From contig JAFZZT010000020.1 in the NCBI GenBank assembly GCA_017615595.1, positions 1 through 64,000 of the forward strand: DNA of 64,000 bases. Direction: 5' to 3'. The translations under genes were made by a program, and so were the position numbers. Position 1 is the first letter of the stretch; each line of letters starts with the position of its first letter. Of this stretch, positions 31,848-40,969 are shown piece after piece. The DNA is from Bacteroidales bacterium (GTDB lineage: Bacteria; Bacteroidota; Bacteroidia; Bacteroidales; WCHB1-69). The notes under the pieces were generated by a model, which was not told the origin of the DNA, did no database searches, and saw nothing but the letters and a program-made list of their open reading frames with translations.

Positions 31848-34424
31848 TCATTGCAAATTATCGCGGAAGTCATGGTGCAACGGCACCTTCATCACGTTCT
31901 TCAACACATTGGCCTTCACGTTGATTTGGAAACGCCATCCTTTGCGGTAGCCAAACGGTATCCAGCTGAACTCCATCTCCCAACAGTGCATGTCACGATA
32001 GACATCCACCGAGGTGTAGGAGAAGTCTTTCTGGACGAAGTCATAACCCGTGGTGAACCCTATCTTCCACTTTTTGGTCACATAGAAGTCGCCCACCACA
32101 TTGATGGTATGGACCATGTTGTGGTTATAGAGGATGGTGTCCAGCAAACGATAGTAATTGATATTGTCGGCAATTCCGTAAGTGAAGGTGTAGTTGAAGG
32201 TGAAAGACCAAGGCAACCGGTTAGAGGTTTTGCCTTGGGCGTTGTTGTCTGTCTTTTTCTTCTTGAAAGTGTTCTGGTCGATGCGCCAGTTCAAGGCAAT
32301 GCTGAAATCGGTGGACGACAGACGGAAGAGCCGGTGGTTCGCTTTCCATTCGGTAGTGTTGCAGCGCACACCGTTCTCATTGATGATGTAGGGGTCGAAG
32401 ACGAAGTTGAAAGTCAGATAGAGCTGTTTGAAGAGGGTGCTGCGGCCAGAGACGGAGAGTTTGGACCAATTCAAGGAATCGGCCGCAATGTTGTAGTTCA
32501 TGCCGACATTCAGATTGTCGAAGAGGGAGATCTTCTTGAAGCCCGTCACGGTATCGCGCTTGGAGCGCACCTTGATTTCGATGTTGTTGCCGAAGGAGAG
32601 CTGCACCAGCGCCTGGTTCTGCTGGTTGCCAGGACCGAAGATGGCGTTGTCAAAACGCGAATACTCCACATACTCGCCACGGACCGGGTCGAAGTACTTG
32701 TCGCGGGTACTCTTGTTGAAGGCCGGTTGGTATGTCAGGTTAAGGACCGGCGTCACCACATGGCGGATGGCATGCAGCCAACCCTTCTTGAAAGAGTACA
32801 TCAAGTAGATCTTGGTGGTCAGATTGGAAGAGACGTGCAGGTCGTGAAGCGCCGTGAAGCCTCGATGAAAATAGCGGTTGACGACAGCATACGGCACGTC
32901 ATCCAGCGTGTCAATGGTCATATCGCGCGTGTAGTTCTGCAGATACCAGCGCTCCGTCAGCGTCACGGTGGTGTTCCAGTTGATGAGTTTGGCAATCTTG
33001 ATGGGAATGGTCAACGGCACGGTGTGCATCATGCCGACATTCATGTCCGACCACGTCTCGGACTTGAAGAAGAGCGAGTCGTAGGTGTCTATCTGCCCCG
33101 TAAACTGGGAAGTCCACTTCAGCGAGATGTTGTCGTACCACTTCAACGAGCCGACCTTGTTTTTCTTGCGGAAAGGATAAAACTGTATGACGGACATATT
33201 GATATCCGGCAACTTCAGATTGATAGCCTTGGTGCTGGTGTTCTGAGAATAAGAGAGCGTGGCATCGAGATAGAAGATGTCGCGGGCGGAAGTGGAGACG
33301 TTGATGGAGGAGGTATATTGGTTGGAGAGATAGTCCTGGGCAGAGGTCATGTTGTACTTAGAGTAGTTGGAGCTCACGATGTCCACATGGGCGTTAAAAC
33401 GGGTGGTGGGGTGCGACTTGACATCTTGCTGATGGTTCCAGAAGATCTTGAAGTCGTTGGAATGACGCCAGGTTGAATCTATCAGTCGCTCTCCGAGATA
33501 GGTCTGGGAGAAGGCCGCCTGGACCTTTCCCTGGCACTTGTAGCGATAGACGTAGTCGGACTGCGCCTTGACGGCCCAGCTGCCACGCGAGTAGATGTCG
33601 GCGGAGAGGAGCAGGTCGAGGTTGTCGTTGATGCCGAAGTAAAAGCCGAGGTCTTGCAGGTAGAAGCCCAACGACGAAGACTCACCGATGGAAGGCATCA
33701 CGATGCCGGAACGGCGGGTCTTTTCCAGCGGAAAGAAGCCAAAGGGCAAGGCCAATGGAGTCGGCACGCCTGTGAAGCTCAGGTAGGCGGGACCGATGAC
33801 AATCTTGTCGTGCTGGATGATCTTGGCCTTGGTGAAGGCAATCTCATAGTGCGGGTTCTCCAGGTCGCAGGTCGTGTATTTGCCATTCTTGATGTAGGCC
33901 TCCTTGTCGCCCATCTTCTTCACCTGCTCACCATGGATAAAGCCCTCGTCCTCCGTGGTGATGACGTACGAGATCTTGCCTTTCTGGGTCGTGAAGTTGT
34001 ATTTGATCTCGCGGGCCTTGTACTCCATCTCTCCCTGTTTGAAGACCGGGTTGCCGCGCAGCACACCCGAGGAGTCCAGCACACCCGAGGCATACAGCTC
34101 GTTGTTTCGGAAATCGATCTCGATATAGTCGGCGCGAAGCTCCATATCCTCATACTTCACCACGGCGTCTCCAAAGAGGTAAGTATAGCGTCGCTGCAGG
34201 TCGTTGACCGTGGAGTCGGAGGCGCTGTAATAGACGATGTGGTCGATAGCGTTGGGCGAGATCTTCTTGGGAGAGCGTGCCGCCCGCAGCATAGAATCCA
34301 GCTGCAGACTGTCAAGGCGCGGCGCCACCAAAGCGGAATCAGTGTGTTGCGACACCTTGCGGGAGTGAGGCCTTTGGGCATACACAAACGTGCTCATAAA
34401 GAGCAGGAGAAGACAAAAAATCAT
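31848..34424 (-). CDS. lptD: LptD-like LPS assembly outer-membrane protein
   Basis: 858 residues. It inserts lipopolysaccharide into the outer leaflet. After a signal peptide (MIFCLLLLFMSTFVYAQ) comes an OstA/LptA-like beta-jellyroll (YLFGDAVVKYEDMELRADYI, IHGEQVKKMGDKEAYIKNGK), then a large C-terminal barrel with LPFGFFPLEKTRRSGIVMPS and alternating aromatic strands to the end. Bacteroidota LptD proteins have this layout. I chose ATG 34424, preceded by aggggg, over a TTG at 34469 whose extra residues are basic and not signal-like. Divergent from the amidase gene; heads a run with two transglutaminase-like genes and glgB. Confidence 0.9.
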   Translation of the reverse strand: MIFCLLLLFMSTFVYAQRPHSRKVSQHTDSALVAPRLDSLQLDSMLRAARSPKKISPNAIDHIVYYSASDSTVNDLQRRYTYLFGDAVVKYEDMELRADYIEIDFRNNELYASGVLDSSGVLRGNPVFKQGEMEYKAREIKYNFTTQKGKISYVITTEDEGFIHGEQVKKMGDKEAYIKNGKYTTCDLENPHYEIAFTKAKIIQHDKIVIGPAYLSFTGVPTPLALPFGFFPLEKTRRSGIVMPSIGESSSLGFYLQDLGFYFGINDNLDLLLSADIYSRGSWAVKAQSDYVYRYKCQGKVQAAFSQTYLGERLIDSTWRHSNDFKIFWNHQQDVKSHPTTRFNAHVDIVSSNYSKYNMTSAQDYLSNQYTSSINVSTSARDIFYLDATLSYSQNTSTKAINLKLPDINMSVIQFYPFRKKNKVGSLKWYDNISLKWTSQFTGQIDTYDSLFFKSETWSDMNVGMMHTVPLTIPIKIAKLINWNTTVTLTERWYLQNYTRDMTIDTLDDVPYAVVNRYFHRGFTALHDLHVSSNLTTKIYLMYSFKKGWLHAIRHVVTPVLNLTYQPAFNKSTRDKYFDPVRGEYVEYSRFDNAIFGPGNQQNQALVQLSFGNNIEIKVRSKRDTVTGFKKISLFDNLNVGMNYNIAADSLNWSKLSVSGRSTLFKQLYLTFNFVFDPYIINENGVRCNTTEWKANHRLFRLSSTDFSIALNWRIDQNTFKKKKTDNNAQGKTSNRLPWSFTFNYTFTYGIADNINYYRLLDTILYNHNMVHTINVVGDFYVTKKWKIGFTTGYDFVQKDFSYTSVDVYRDMHCWEMEFSWIPFGYRKGWRFQINVKANVLKNVMKVPLHHDFRDNLQ

Positions 34425-34496
34425 CCCCCTGAAATATAAAAAATCGCTTGTGTATAATTTTTTCTTCAAGAATGAGTTTTACTAGAGTAATTAATA

Positions 34497-34504
34497 TACT
34501 TTTG
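34497..34504 (+). promoter_or_regulatory. -7 promoter element (TACTTTTG) of the amidase gene
   Basis: Exact TAnnTTTG match 43 bp before the ATG at 34548, in the gap divergent from lptD. Confidence 0.6.
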
Positions 34505-34547
34505 CTAAAATATTTAAAACTGCAAAAATACTTAAAGTTTCACAACT

Positions 34548-35720
34548 ATGAACAAAAAATTAGGGTTATTATTGTGTTTGGCAATATTTTTCATGGGCAC
34601 CCTGACGAACGCCCAAAATGATCAAAAACCTTTCAAAGTAGTCATTGACGCGGGACATGGCGGACACGACTCCGGTTGTCTCGGTTCCCGTTCCAAGGAG
34701 AAGGACGTCTGTCTCTCCACAGCCTTGAAGCTGGGCAAGCTCATCACCGACAACTGCCCGAATGTCAAGGTGATATACACTCGCAAGACGGATGTCTTCG
34801 TGGAGTTGTACCGGCGGGCACAGATCGCCAACACCAACAAGGCCGACCTTTTCATCTCCATCCACTGCAACGCGGCCGAGAACCATTCTGCGGGCGGCAC
34901 AGAGACCTGGGTGATGGGCTTGCACAAGAGCGAAGCCAACCTGGCCGTGGCGCGCACCGAGAACGCCGCCATCCTGAAGGAGAAAAACTACGAGAACAAC
35001 TACGAAGGCTACAACCCCAACTCTCCGGAGGCCAGCATCATCTTCTCCCTCTACTCCAACGCCTACCTCTCCAACTCCATCCTGCTGGCCAACAAGGTGC
35101 AGAAGAACATGGTCAACACCAACCACTTTGTCAACCGCGGCATCAAGCAGGCCGGTTTCTGGGTCCTCTACAAGGTGGCCATGCCCAGCATCCTGATCGA
35201 GTTGGGCTTCCTCACCAACGCCGAGAACGAACGCTATCTGACCAACGACGCCAACCAGAACGCCATGGCCACCGCCATCTATTCCGGCTTTGTCGATTAT
35301 TACAACACGGTGATGAACAAGAATTTGGAGACGACCCCGTCCACGCCGCTGCCTGTCACTGAGACTCCCGCCACGACCGAGCCTGAGACTCCGAAGCCCC
35401 AGCAGAACAGCGAGACGCAGCAGCCCTCCCCGCTCATCCCGGTGAAGACCTTCACCAACGATGTGCATTTCAAGGTCCAGTTCCTGAGTTCGCCCAAGAA
35501 GATAGCGCTCACCGACCCGAAGTTCAAGAACATCCCAGAGGTCAGCTGCTATTACGAAAACTCCTTGTGGAAATACACGGCCGGGGACGAGCCCACGCAG
35601 GCCGGTGCCGCCACCATCCTCCAAGAGGTGAAAAAAGTGTATGGCGACGCCTTCCTCATCGCCTTCCAAGGCGACAAGAAAATCACTGTCTCCGAGGCTA
35701 ACGCCTTGCTGAAAAAATAA
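34548..35720 (+). CDS. N-acetylmuramoyl-L-alanine amidase (Amidase_3) with C-terminal SPOR-like domain
   Basis: 390 residues: signal peptide (ending NAQ), zinc amidase domain about 28-265, a Pro/Thr/Glu linker, and a C-terminal SPOR-like segment (FKVQFLSSPKKIALTDPKFK). Zinc and catalytic residues fit the AmiC family: H37 in DAGHGGHDSG, E51 in SKEKD, H106 in SIHCNAAE and catalytic E218 in LIELGFL. It cleaves the stem peptide from muramic acid during cell separation. The lptD / amidase / MCE neighbourhood is a recurrent Bacteroidota arrangement (known context), supporting a core envelope role. Confidence 0.93.
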   Translation: MNKKLGLLLCLAIFFMGTLTNAQNDQKPFKVVIDAGHGGHDSGCLGSRSKEKDVCLSTALKLGKLITDNCPNVKVIYTRKTDVFVELYRRAQIANTNKADLFISIHCNAAENHSAGGTETWVMGLHKSEANLAVARTENAAILKEKNYENNYEGYNPNSPEASIIFSLYSNAYLSNSILLANKVQKNMVNTNHFVNRGIKQAGFWVLYKVAMPSILIELGFLTNAENERYLTNDANQNAMATAIYSGFVDYYNTVMNKNLETTPSTPLPVTETPATTEPETPKPQQNSETQQPSPLIPVKTFTNDVHFKVQFLSSPKKIALTDPKFKNIPEVSCYYENSLWKYTAGDEPTQAGAATILQEVKKVYGDAFLIAFQGDKKITVSEANALLKK

Positions 35721-35728
35721 TATCTTTG
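35721..35728 (+). promoter_or_regulatory. -7 promoter element (TATCTTTG) of the MCE gene
   Basis: Exact TAnnTTTG match starting right after the amidase stop codon, 19 bp before the ATG at 35748. Confidence 0.6.
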
Positions 35729-35747
35729 CCGCCTAATCCGATAATTT

Positions 35748-36722
35748 ATGAGCAATAAAGATAAAAAACAACAATACGCCAACAACACAGCCCGCAATAT
35801 CAAGGTGGCCATCTTCGCCATCATCGCACTGGCCATCCTCTATCTGGGCATCAAGTTCCTGAAGGGCATCAAGATCTTCGGACATAAACAGTACTACTAT
35901 GGTGTCTTCGAAGACATCGGCAGCCTGCACGAGAGCACCAACATCCTGCTCAACGGCTATCCTGTCGGCAAGGTCACCGGCATCTCCCTGATCAGCAGCA
36001 ACCCCGTGCGCATCTGCGCCGAGTTCCTCGTCACCGAGAAGTTCGACCTGCCCTCCGACTCCAAGTTCCTGGTGGCCCAGACCGACGTGCTGGGCGGCGT
36101 GGCCGTCAACATCCACCTGGGCACCTCCTCCAAGATGGCCCATAACGGCGACACGCTGGCGTGCGGCCTCCAGGGCGGCGGCCTGACAGATGGTCTGGAC
36201 GACCTTAAAGGACAACTGCAGAGCGTCCTCGCCTCGGTGGATACCATCGGCATCTCCTTGCGCGAGACCTTCCGGCCCAGCGACGACCAGAACGGCGCCC
36301 TCATGCTCAAGAGCACCCTCGTCAACCTCGAAGCCTCCACCCAGCACCTCAACCGGCTGCTGGCCAACAACGAGGCCAAGGTGTCCAACGCCGTCGCCAA
36401 ACTCAACGAGCTGGCCACCACCCTCAGCGACGCCTCGCCGAAGATCAACACCATCATCAACAACCTCGACAACATCTCCGACTCCGTCGCCAAGAGCCAC
36501 GTCAATACCCTCATCAACGACGCCCAGCAGACCATCACCCATCTGAACGATATCACCGACAAGATAGAGAAAGGGGACGGCACCGTGGGCCAGCTGATGA
36601 ACAACGACTCCCTCTACCACAACATCAACAACACGGTGGAACAGCTGAACACGCTCCTCAAGGACTTCCAAGCCCACCCGAGCCGCTACATCAGCATCTT
36701 CGGAAGAAAGAAAGACAAATAA
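35748..36722 (+). CDS. MlaD/MCE-family lipid transport protein
   Basis: 324 residues. An N-terminal cytoplasmic tail and one membrane helix (IKVAIFAIIALAILYLG) precede the MCE domain (about 45-125; YYGVFEDIGSLHESTNILLN, GYPVGKVTGISL). A long helical C-terminal region (about 130-310) is rich in Leu, Asn and Thr (SNAVAKLNELATTLSDASPK), as in MCE proteins that form periplasm-spanning helical needles. It probably carries phospholipids between membranes with an ABC partner encoded elsewhere. Own promoter; followed after 22 bp by the DUF3127 gene. Confidence 0.92.
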   Translation: MSNKDKKQQYANNTARNIKVAIFAIIALAILYLGIKFLKGIKIFGHKQYYYGVFEDIGSLHESTNILLNGYPVGKVTGISLISSNPVRICAEFLVTEKFDLPSDSKFLVAQTDVLGGVAVNIHLGTSSKMAHNGDTLACGLQGGGLTDGLDDLKGQLQSVLASVDTIGISLRETFRPSDDQNGALMLKSTLVNLEASTQHLNRLLANNEAKVSNAVAKLNELATTLSDASPKINTIINNLDNISDSVAKSHVNTLINDAQQTITHLNDITDKIEKGDGTVGQLMNNDSLYHNINNTVEQLNTLLKDFQAHPSRYISIFGRKKDK

Positions 36723-36744
36723 AAACTATTAACTTACCTACATC

Positions 36745-37188
36745 ATGTCATTAGAAATCACAGGAATCTTAAGACAGAAGCTGCCCATCCAACAGGGCAC
36801 CAGCAAGACAGGAAACCCCTGGATGAAACAGGAGTTCGTCATCGAGACACAAGAACAATACCCCAGAAAGATATGCGCCAACTTGTGGGGCGACAGAACC
36901 GACATGCTGAACCAGTTCGAAGTCGGCCATCTCGTCAAGGTCTCCTTCGACCTGGAGTCACGGGAGTTCAACGGCAAATGGTACACAGACGTGAAAGCGT
37001 GGAAGATAGAGCCGGCCACTGAGCCGCAGATCCCGACCATGCCCGCCGGTTATGCGCAACCCGCGGCGCCTCAGGGCGCACCGGCCCAGCCTGCCTACAT
37101 CCCGGCAGCTCCCGCCAACACGCTGCCCGACATGCCCGATGAGGACACCATCACCGACAACGGCTTGACGGACGACCTTCCCTTCTAA
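36745..37188 (+). CDS. DUF3127 OB-fold protein with SSB-like acidic tip
   Basis: 147 residues. Residues about 1-95 form the DUF3127 OB-fold-like domain (SLEITGILRQKLPIQQGTSK, QEFVIETQEQYPRKICANLW, VKVSFDLESREFNGKWYTDV). A Pro/Ala-rich linker and an acidic tail ending TDDLPF follow. The tail closely resembles the C-terminal tip of bacterial SSB (DDxxPF), which recruits repair and replication proteins. A nucleic-acid-binding or SSB-interactome role is therefore suggested, but not shown, for this domain of unknown function. It sits between MCE and NlpC/P60 genes on the same strand. Confidence 0.88.
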   Translation: MSLEITGILRQKLPIQQGTSKTGNPWMKQEFVIETQEQYPRKICANLWGDRTDMLNQFEVGHLVKVSFDLESREFNGKWYTDVKAWKIEPATEPQIPTMPAGYAQPAAPQGAPAQPAYIPAAPANTLPDMPDEDTITDNGLTDDLPF

Positions 37189-37199
37189 CACCTGTCGCC

Positions 37200-37997
37200 A
37201 TGGAATACGGTATTTGCCTGCTTATGTCCATCCCGATGCGAGCCGCCGACTCTCATCAGTCCGAGATGGTATCCCAACTGCTCTTTGGCGAGACCTACAC
37301 GGTGCTGGAATCCACCCCTGAATGGTTGCGCATCGCCACCACCGACTGCGGTTACGAGGGCTGGATTAGCTTCAAACAACATTCCGAGCTCAACGAAGAG
37401 GAGTTCGCCGCCTACTGGAACCAACCGCACTACAAGGTTTCACACCTTTTCCTGTCTGTCCTGAACACCTCCGCCAACTTCAACTTCCCGGTATGTCTGG
37501 GATCGCAGTTTCCTGTGCCCCAAGACGGGATTTTCACCCTGGCGGGACTGCAATTCGCCGTGGACATCCCACAAGAGAAGCCGCTGATCATGGAGAACGG
37601 ACTGACGGAAGCACAGGGCCGATTGGGGCTCATCGCCGCGCAATATCTAAACACCCCCTACCTCTGGGGCGGCAGAACACCTGCCGGCATCGACTGCTCC
37701 GGCTTTGTGCAGAATGTGTTCAGCTGCCTGGGCATTGCGCTCCCGCGTGACGCCTCCCAGCAGGTGATGCACGGCCAGACGGTCGATTTCATCCAAGAAG
37801 CCCAATTCGGAGACGTCGCCTTCTTTGGCGATGAAGAGGGCAGGATTGTCCATACGGGCATCGTCTGCGGACCCCAGCAGATCATCCACGCCAGCGGGTA
37901 CGTGCAGATCAACAGCCTGGACGGCACCGGCATCTTCCACCCCACCCTCCATCGGTACACCCATCAGCTACGCACCATCAAACGTCTTCTGGAGTAA
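37200..37997 (+). CDS. NlpC/P60 (C40) cell-wall endopeptidase with SH3-like domains
   Basis: 265 residues, no signal peptide visible. Residues about 1-130 are bacterial SH3-like (FGETYTVLESTPEWLRIATT, GYEGWISF). The C-terminal NlpC/P60 domain (about 140-265) has C166 in PAGIDCSGFVQNVF, H218 in GRIVHTGIV and a third polar residue, H230 in QIIHASG. Such enzymes cut D-Glu-diaminopimelate bonds in stem peptides. Lack of an export signal suggests muropeptide recycling in the cytoplasm or non-classical export. It ends 4 bp before mltG. Confidence 0.9.
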   Translation: MEYGICLLMSIPMRAADSHQSEMVSQLLFGETYTVLESTPEWLRIATTDCGYEGWISFKQHSELNEEEFAAYWNQPHYKVSHLFLSVLNTSANFNFPVCLGSQFPVPQDGIFTLAGLQFAVDIPQEKPLIMENGLTEAQGRLGLIAAQYLNTPYLWGGRTPAGIDCSGFVQNVFSCLGIALPRDASQQVMHGQTVDFIQEAQFGDVAFFGDEEGRIVHTGIVCGPQQIIHASGYVQINSLDGTGIFHPTLHRYTHQLRTIKRLLE

Positions 37998-38001
37998 CCT
38001 C

Positions 38002-39024
38002 ATGAAAAAGAAAATCCTCATAGTCCTTCTCTGCCTGCTGCTCCTGGGCGTTGCTGCCATAGGGGCTGTCGCGTACATGCTCTTCGCCAGCAACACCCGG
38101 ATACAAGAAAGCACACGGCTGCTGGTGCCCCAACAGACCACTATGGAGCAATTGCAGACACAGCTACACGAACAGCAGATCCTCCGCGACGAGAAGACCT
38201 TCCAGTGGACCTGCCAGCTGATGCGCTTCAAGACGCCGCGCACCGGCAAATACACCATCGAGCCTAACACCAGCAACATCAAACTGGTCCGGCAGCTGCG
38301 CCGCGGGCAGCACTTCCCCGTCAACTTCACCTTCAACAACCTCCGCACCGTCGATCAGCTGATAGCGAAAACCGACGGCAAGTTCTTCTTCGAGAAAGAG
38401 GAGTTGGCCGCATTGCTGCAAGACACCGCCTTCATCCAGCAGTATGGGTTCACGCCCTACACCCTGCCCTCCGCCTTCATCCCCAACAGCTATCAGATCT
38501 ACTACGACATCACCGCCAAAGAGTTCTTCGAGAAGATGTATGGGGAGTATCAGAAGTTCTGGACCGAGCAGCGGCGGGCGCTGGCCGAAGAGATCGGGCT
38601 GACCCCCGCCGAGGTCTCCACGCTGGCCTCCATCGTGGAAGAGGAGAACCGGAGACCTGCCGAGAAGAGCATCATCGCGGGACTCTACATGAACAGGCTG
38701 CACATGGATATGCTCCTGCAGTCGGACCCGACCGTCAAGTTCGCCCTGGGCGACTTCACGCGGCAGCGCATCCTGAATGCCGACCTGCAGGTGGACTCTC
38801 CCTACAACACCTACAAATACCGGGGCTTGCCGCCGGGGCCCATCCGCATCCCCGAGGCCTCGACCCTGGACTCCGTGCTGCACTACCGCCACCACGACTA
38901 CCTCTACATGTGCGCCAAGGAGGACTTCTCCGGCTACCACAACTTCACCGCCTCACCGGCAGTGCACGCCCAGAACGCCGCCCGCTACAGGGCTGCCCTC
39001 AACAAACGAAACATCAAAAGATAA
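38002..39024 (+). CDS. mltG: Endolytic murein transglycosylase MltG
   Basis: 340 residues with one N-terminal membrane anchor (ILIVLLCLLLLGVAAIGAVA). The YceG-like domain contains STLASIVEEENRRPAEK with the catalytic Glu, then SDPTVKFALG and the typical YNTYKYRGLPPGPIRIPEAS. MltG cuts nascent glycan strands and sets their length. The start follows the C40 gene by 4 bp; longer in-frame upstream codons lie inside that gene and are rejected. The grouping of amidase, C40 peptidase and MltG indicates a peptidoglycan cluster. Confidence 0.95.
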   Translation: MKKKILIVLLCLLLLGVAAIGAVAYMLFASNTRIQESTRLLVPQQTTMEQLQTQLHEQQILRDEKTFQWTCQLMRFKTPRTGKYTIEPNTSNIKLVRQLRRGQHFPVNFTFNNLRTVDQLIAKTDGKFFFEKEELAALLQDTAFIQQYGFTPYTLPSAFIPNSYQIYYDITAKEFFEKMYGEYQKFWTEQRRALAEEIGLTPAEVSTLASIVEEENRRPAEKSIIAGLYMNRLHMDMLLQSDPTVKFALGDFTRQRILNADLQVDSPYNTYKYRGLPPGPIRIPEASTLDSVLHYRHHDYLYMCAKEDFSGYHNFTASPAVHAQNAARYRAALNKRNIKR

Positions 39025-39028
39025 GACT

Positions 39029-39964
39029 ATGCATACCTACGCCATCGGCATCGACATCGGTGCCACCAACACCGTCATCGGACTGGTCCGCGACGACGCC
39101 CGCATCGTGGGCAAGGAGACCCTTCCCACGCAGCAATACACCGAGAGCAAACCCTACATCGCCGACATCGTCACGGCCATCCGCAAGGTCATGGCCGACT
39201 GCGGTGTGGAGGCCATTGAACGAGTCGGCATCGGCTCGCCCAATAGCAGCTACGCCACCGGCTGTATCGAGGAGAACACCGTCAACCTCCGCTTCAAGGA
39301 GCGCATCCCAATCTGCCGGATGATCACGGAAGCCTTGGGCGTGCCGTCGGCCTTGGACAATGACGCCAACGCCGCCGCGTTAGGCGAGATGGTCTATGGC
39401 GGTGCCAAGGGCATGCGCAACTTCATCGTCTATACGCTGGGCACGGGCGTGGGCAGTGGCATTGTCATCGACGGCAACGTGCTGCGCGGCGTCCATGGCT
39501 TCGCCGGCGAGCTGGGCCACGTCATCGTCGATCCGCAGGGCCGTCAGTGCGGCTGCGGGCGTGTGGGCTGCTTAGAGACCTACGCCGCGGCGGGCGCCAT
39601 CTGCCGCAACTACCTGGAGGCGTACGCCGAGAGGCACGGCGCCGAGCCCACCGAGGAGCAGAAGGCCATCACCTGCAAACAGGTCGGCGAGCTGGCCGCA
39701 CAGGGCGACGAGGCCGCCCTGGCTGCCTACGACAAGACCGCCTACTGGCTCGGCTTCGCACTGGCCAACGCTGTCGCCTTCTCCGAACCCGAGGGCATCT
39801 TCCTCTTCGGAGGCCCGACGCAGGTCGGCGAGATCCTCATGAAGCCGCTCCGTAAGTATTTCGAGGAGAACCTGCTCTTCCTCTACCAGGGCAAGGTGAA
39901 GCTGGAGCTCTCGCACCTCCCCTCCAACGACGCCGCCATCCTCGGCGCCGCAGCGTTGAGATAG
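39029..39964 (+). CDS. ROK-family sugar kinase
   Basis: 311 residues. ATP-phosphate loop GIDIGATNTVIGLV near the N-terminus, catalytic Asp in ALDNDANAAALGE, a second phosphate motif YTLGTGVGSG, the ROK zinc site GxCGCGRxGCLE (QCGCGRVGCLE) with an upstream GELGHV, and FLFGGPTQVG. These fit glucokinase/N-acetylhexosamine kinases; substrate choice between glucose and amino sugars cannot be settled by eye. Starts 4 bp after mltG, so co-transcribed; an amino-sugar recycling role would suit the context (inference). Confidence 0.9.
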   Translation: MHTYAIGIDIGATNTVIGLVRDDARIVGKETLPTQQYTESKPYIADIVTAIRKVMADCGVEAIERVGIGSPNSSYATGCIEENTVNLRFKERIPICRMITEALGVPSALDNDANAAALGEMVYGGAKGMRNFIVYTLGTGVGSGIVIDGNVLRGVHGFAGELGHVIVDPQGRQCGCGRVGCLETYAAAGAICRNYLEAYAERHGAEPTEEQKAITCKQVGELAAQGDEAALAAYDKTAYWLGFALANAVAFSEPEGIFLFGGPTQVGEILMKPLRKYFEENLLFLYQGKVKLELSHLPSNDAAILGAAALR

Positions 39965-40086
39965 AAGGATCCTTTTGCCTCGCCGTTCTTTCACTGTTTT
40001 TATTCAAGAACCTTGCAAAATGAGGTGATGGTAACATATGTATTTTTACTATCTATCCCCCTCTTGCAAAAATAAACTTTTATGTT

Positions 40087-40094
40087 TATTTTTG
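40087..40094 (+). promoter_or_regulatory. -7 promoter element (TATTTTTG) of the toxin-antitoxin pair
   Basis: Exact TAnnTTTG match 21 bp before the ATG at 40116. The 39965-40086 gap holds no gene. Confidence 0.6.
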
Positions 40095-40115
40095 CACCCT
40101 AAATACATTGTTACT

Positions 40116-40601
40116 ATGAAACATGACTTATTTATTGAACTACTAGAAGATGGAAGTAAAGTGAGCCTATATTCTCCTCGTTTTGAAGGTGAGGAATATA
40201 CCGAATTTGAAAAATTTCTTCTCCAATACAAGGACAAATACCCAAAAGATGTTGCTCAGATTGTCTATCGTTTGGATATTATCAAGAGAGATGGCGCTGA
40301 AGACAGGCATTTCAGATATGAGGGAAAAAAACGTGACAGGGTTATGGCTTTGCCATCGCATCTTGAAACAGCTTGTTTGAGACTATATTTGCTAAACATA
40401 CAATCAAAAGTGCTGATTTTGGGCAATGGTGGCATAAAAGAAACAACCACCTACCAAGAAGATGAACATCTCAGCAGATGTGTGAACACACTTCAGAAAA
40501 TTGACATTCAACTCAAACGATTGGAGCAACAACAGGTATTGACTGTATGTGGCACAAAATTACTCGGACCATTATCGTTTGTTATTGACATAAATGAATA
40601 A
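40116..40601 (+). CDS. RelE/HigB-type toxin-like protein
   Basis: 161 residues. The core resembles type II RelE/HigB-family toxins: FEKFLLQYKDKYPKDVAQI, an aromatic/basic strand (EDRHFRYEGKKRDRVMALP), RLYLLNIQSKVLILGNGGIK and ETTTYQED. The last part matches the common toxin pattern of a beta-strand, VLxxGGxK and TTxxQ. By family it would be an mRNA interferase. It is longer than typical HigB (about 100) through N- and C-terminal extensions. The longer frame from 40038 starts upstream of the promoter and is rejected. A downstream HTH antitoxin 11 bp away gives a toxin-first (higBA-like) order. Confidence 0.7.
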   Translation: MKHDLFIELLEDGSKVSLYSPRFEGEEYTEFEKFLLQYKDKYPKDVAQIVYRLDIIKRDGAEDRHFRYEGKKRDRVMALPSHLETACLRLYLLNIQSKVLILGNGGIKETTTYQEDEHLSRCVNTLQKIDIQLKRLEQQQVLTVCGTKLLGPLSFVIDINE

Positions 40602-40612
40602 AATCTTACGAT

Positions 40613-40909
40613 ATGAAGACCAACAAATTTTTAGATGAAATCAGACGAACCATGACGCCAGAAATGAAACGTCAGATGGAGATGTCTGTCAAAATTGCCA
40701 ACAGAATTTATGAGATAATGGAGGAAAAAGGACTCTCGCAGAAAGACCTTGCTCGTCTTCTTGGAAAAACAGAGACCGAAGTTAGCCGATGGCTCTCAGG
40801 TACGCACAACATGACCATGGCCACAATAGCCAAAATTTCAGAAGCTTTGGATACCGACATTATCAGGGTAACCAGTAAAAGAAGGAGAAAAGAAGTTGTT
40901 ATGGCATGA
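40613..40909 (+). CDS. XRE-family helix-turn-helix antitoxin-like protein
   Basis: 98 residues with a Cro/C1-type helix-turn-helix (IMEEKGLSQKDLARLLGKTE, TEVSRWLSGTHNMTMATIAK, ISEALDTDIIRV). The N-terminal helical stretch (TPEMKRQMEMSVKIANRI) is typical of HigA-like antitoxins. It probably represses the pair and neutralises the upstream toxin. Confidence 0.82.
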   Translation: MKTNKFLDEIRRTMTPEMKRQMEMSVKIANRIYEIMEEKGLSQKDLARLLGKTETEVSRWLSGTHNMTMATIAKISEALDTDIIRVTSKRRRKEVVMA

Positions 40910-40969
40910 AACTTGTGTTTTCTGTTGATTTCTAGATAAACTCTATTACTTCTATTCTACCAAGAGCAT

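Noticed and set aside
29230..33476. Plus-strand open frames of over 500 codons (29230-30894 and 31836-33476)
   Set aside because: They lie wholly antisense to lptD and the transglutaminase-like genes, have no recognisable domains, and result from the codon bias of GC-rich genes.
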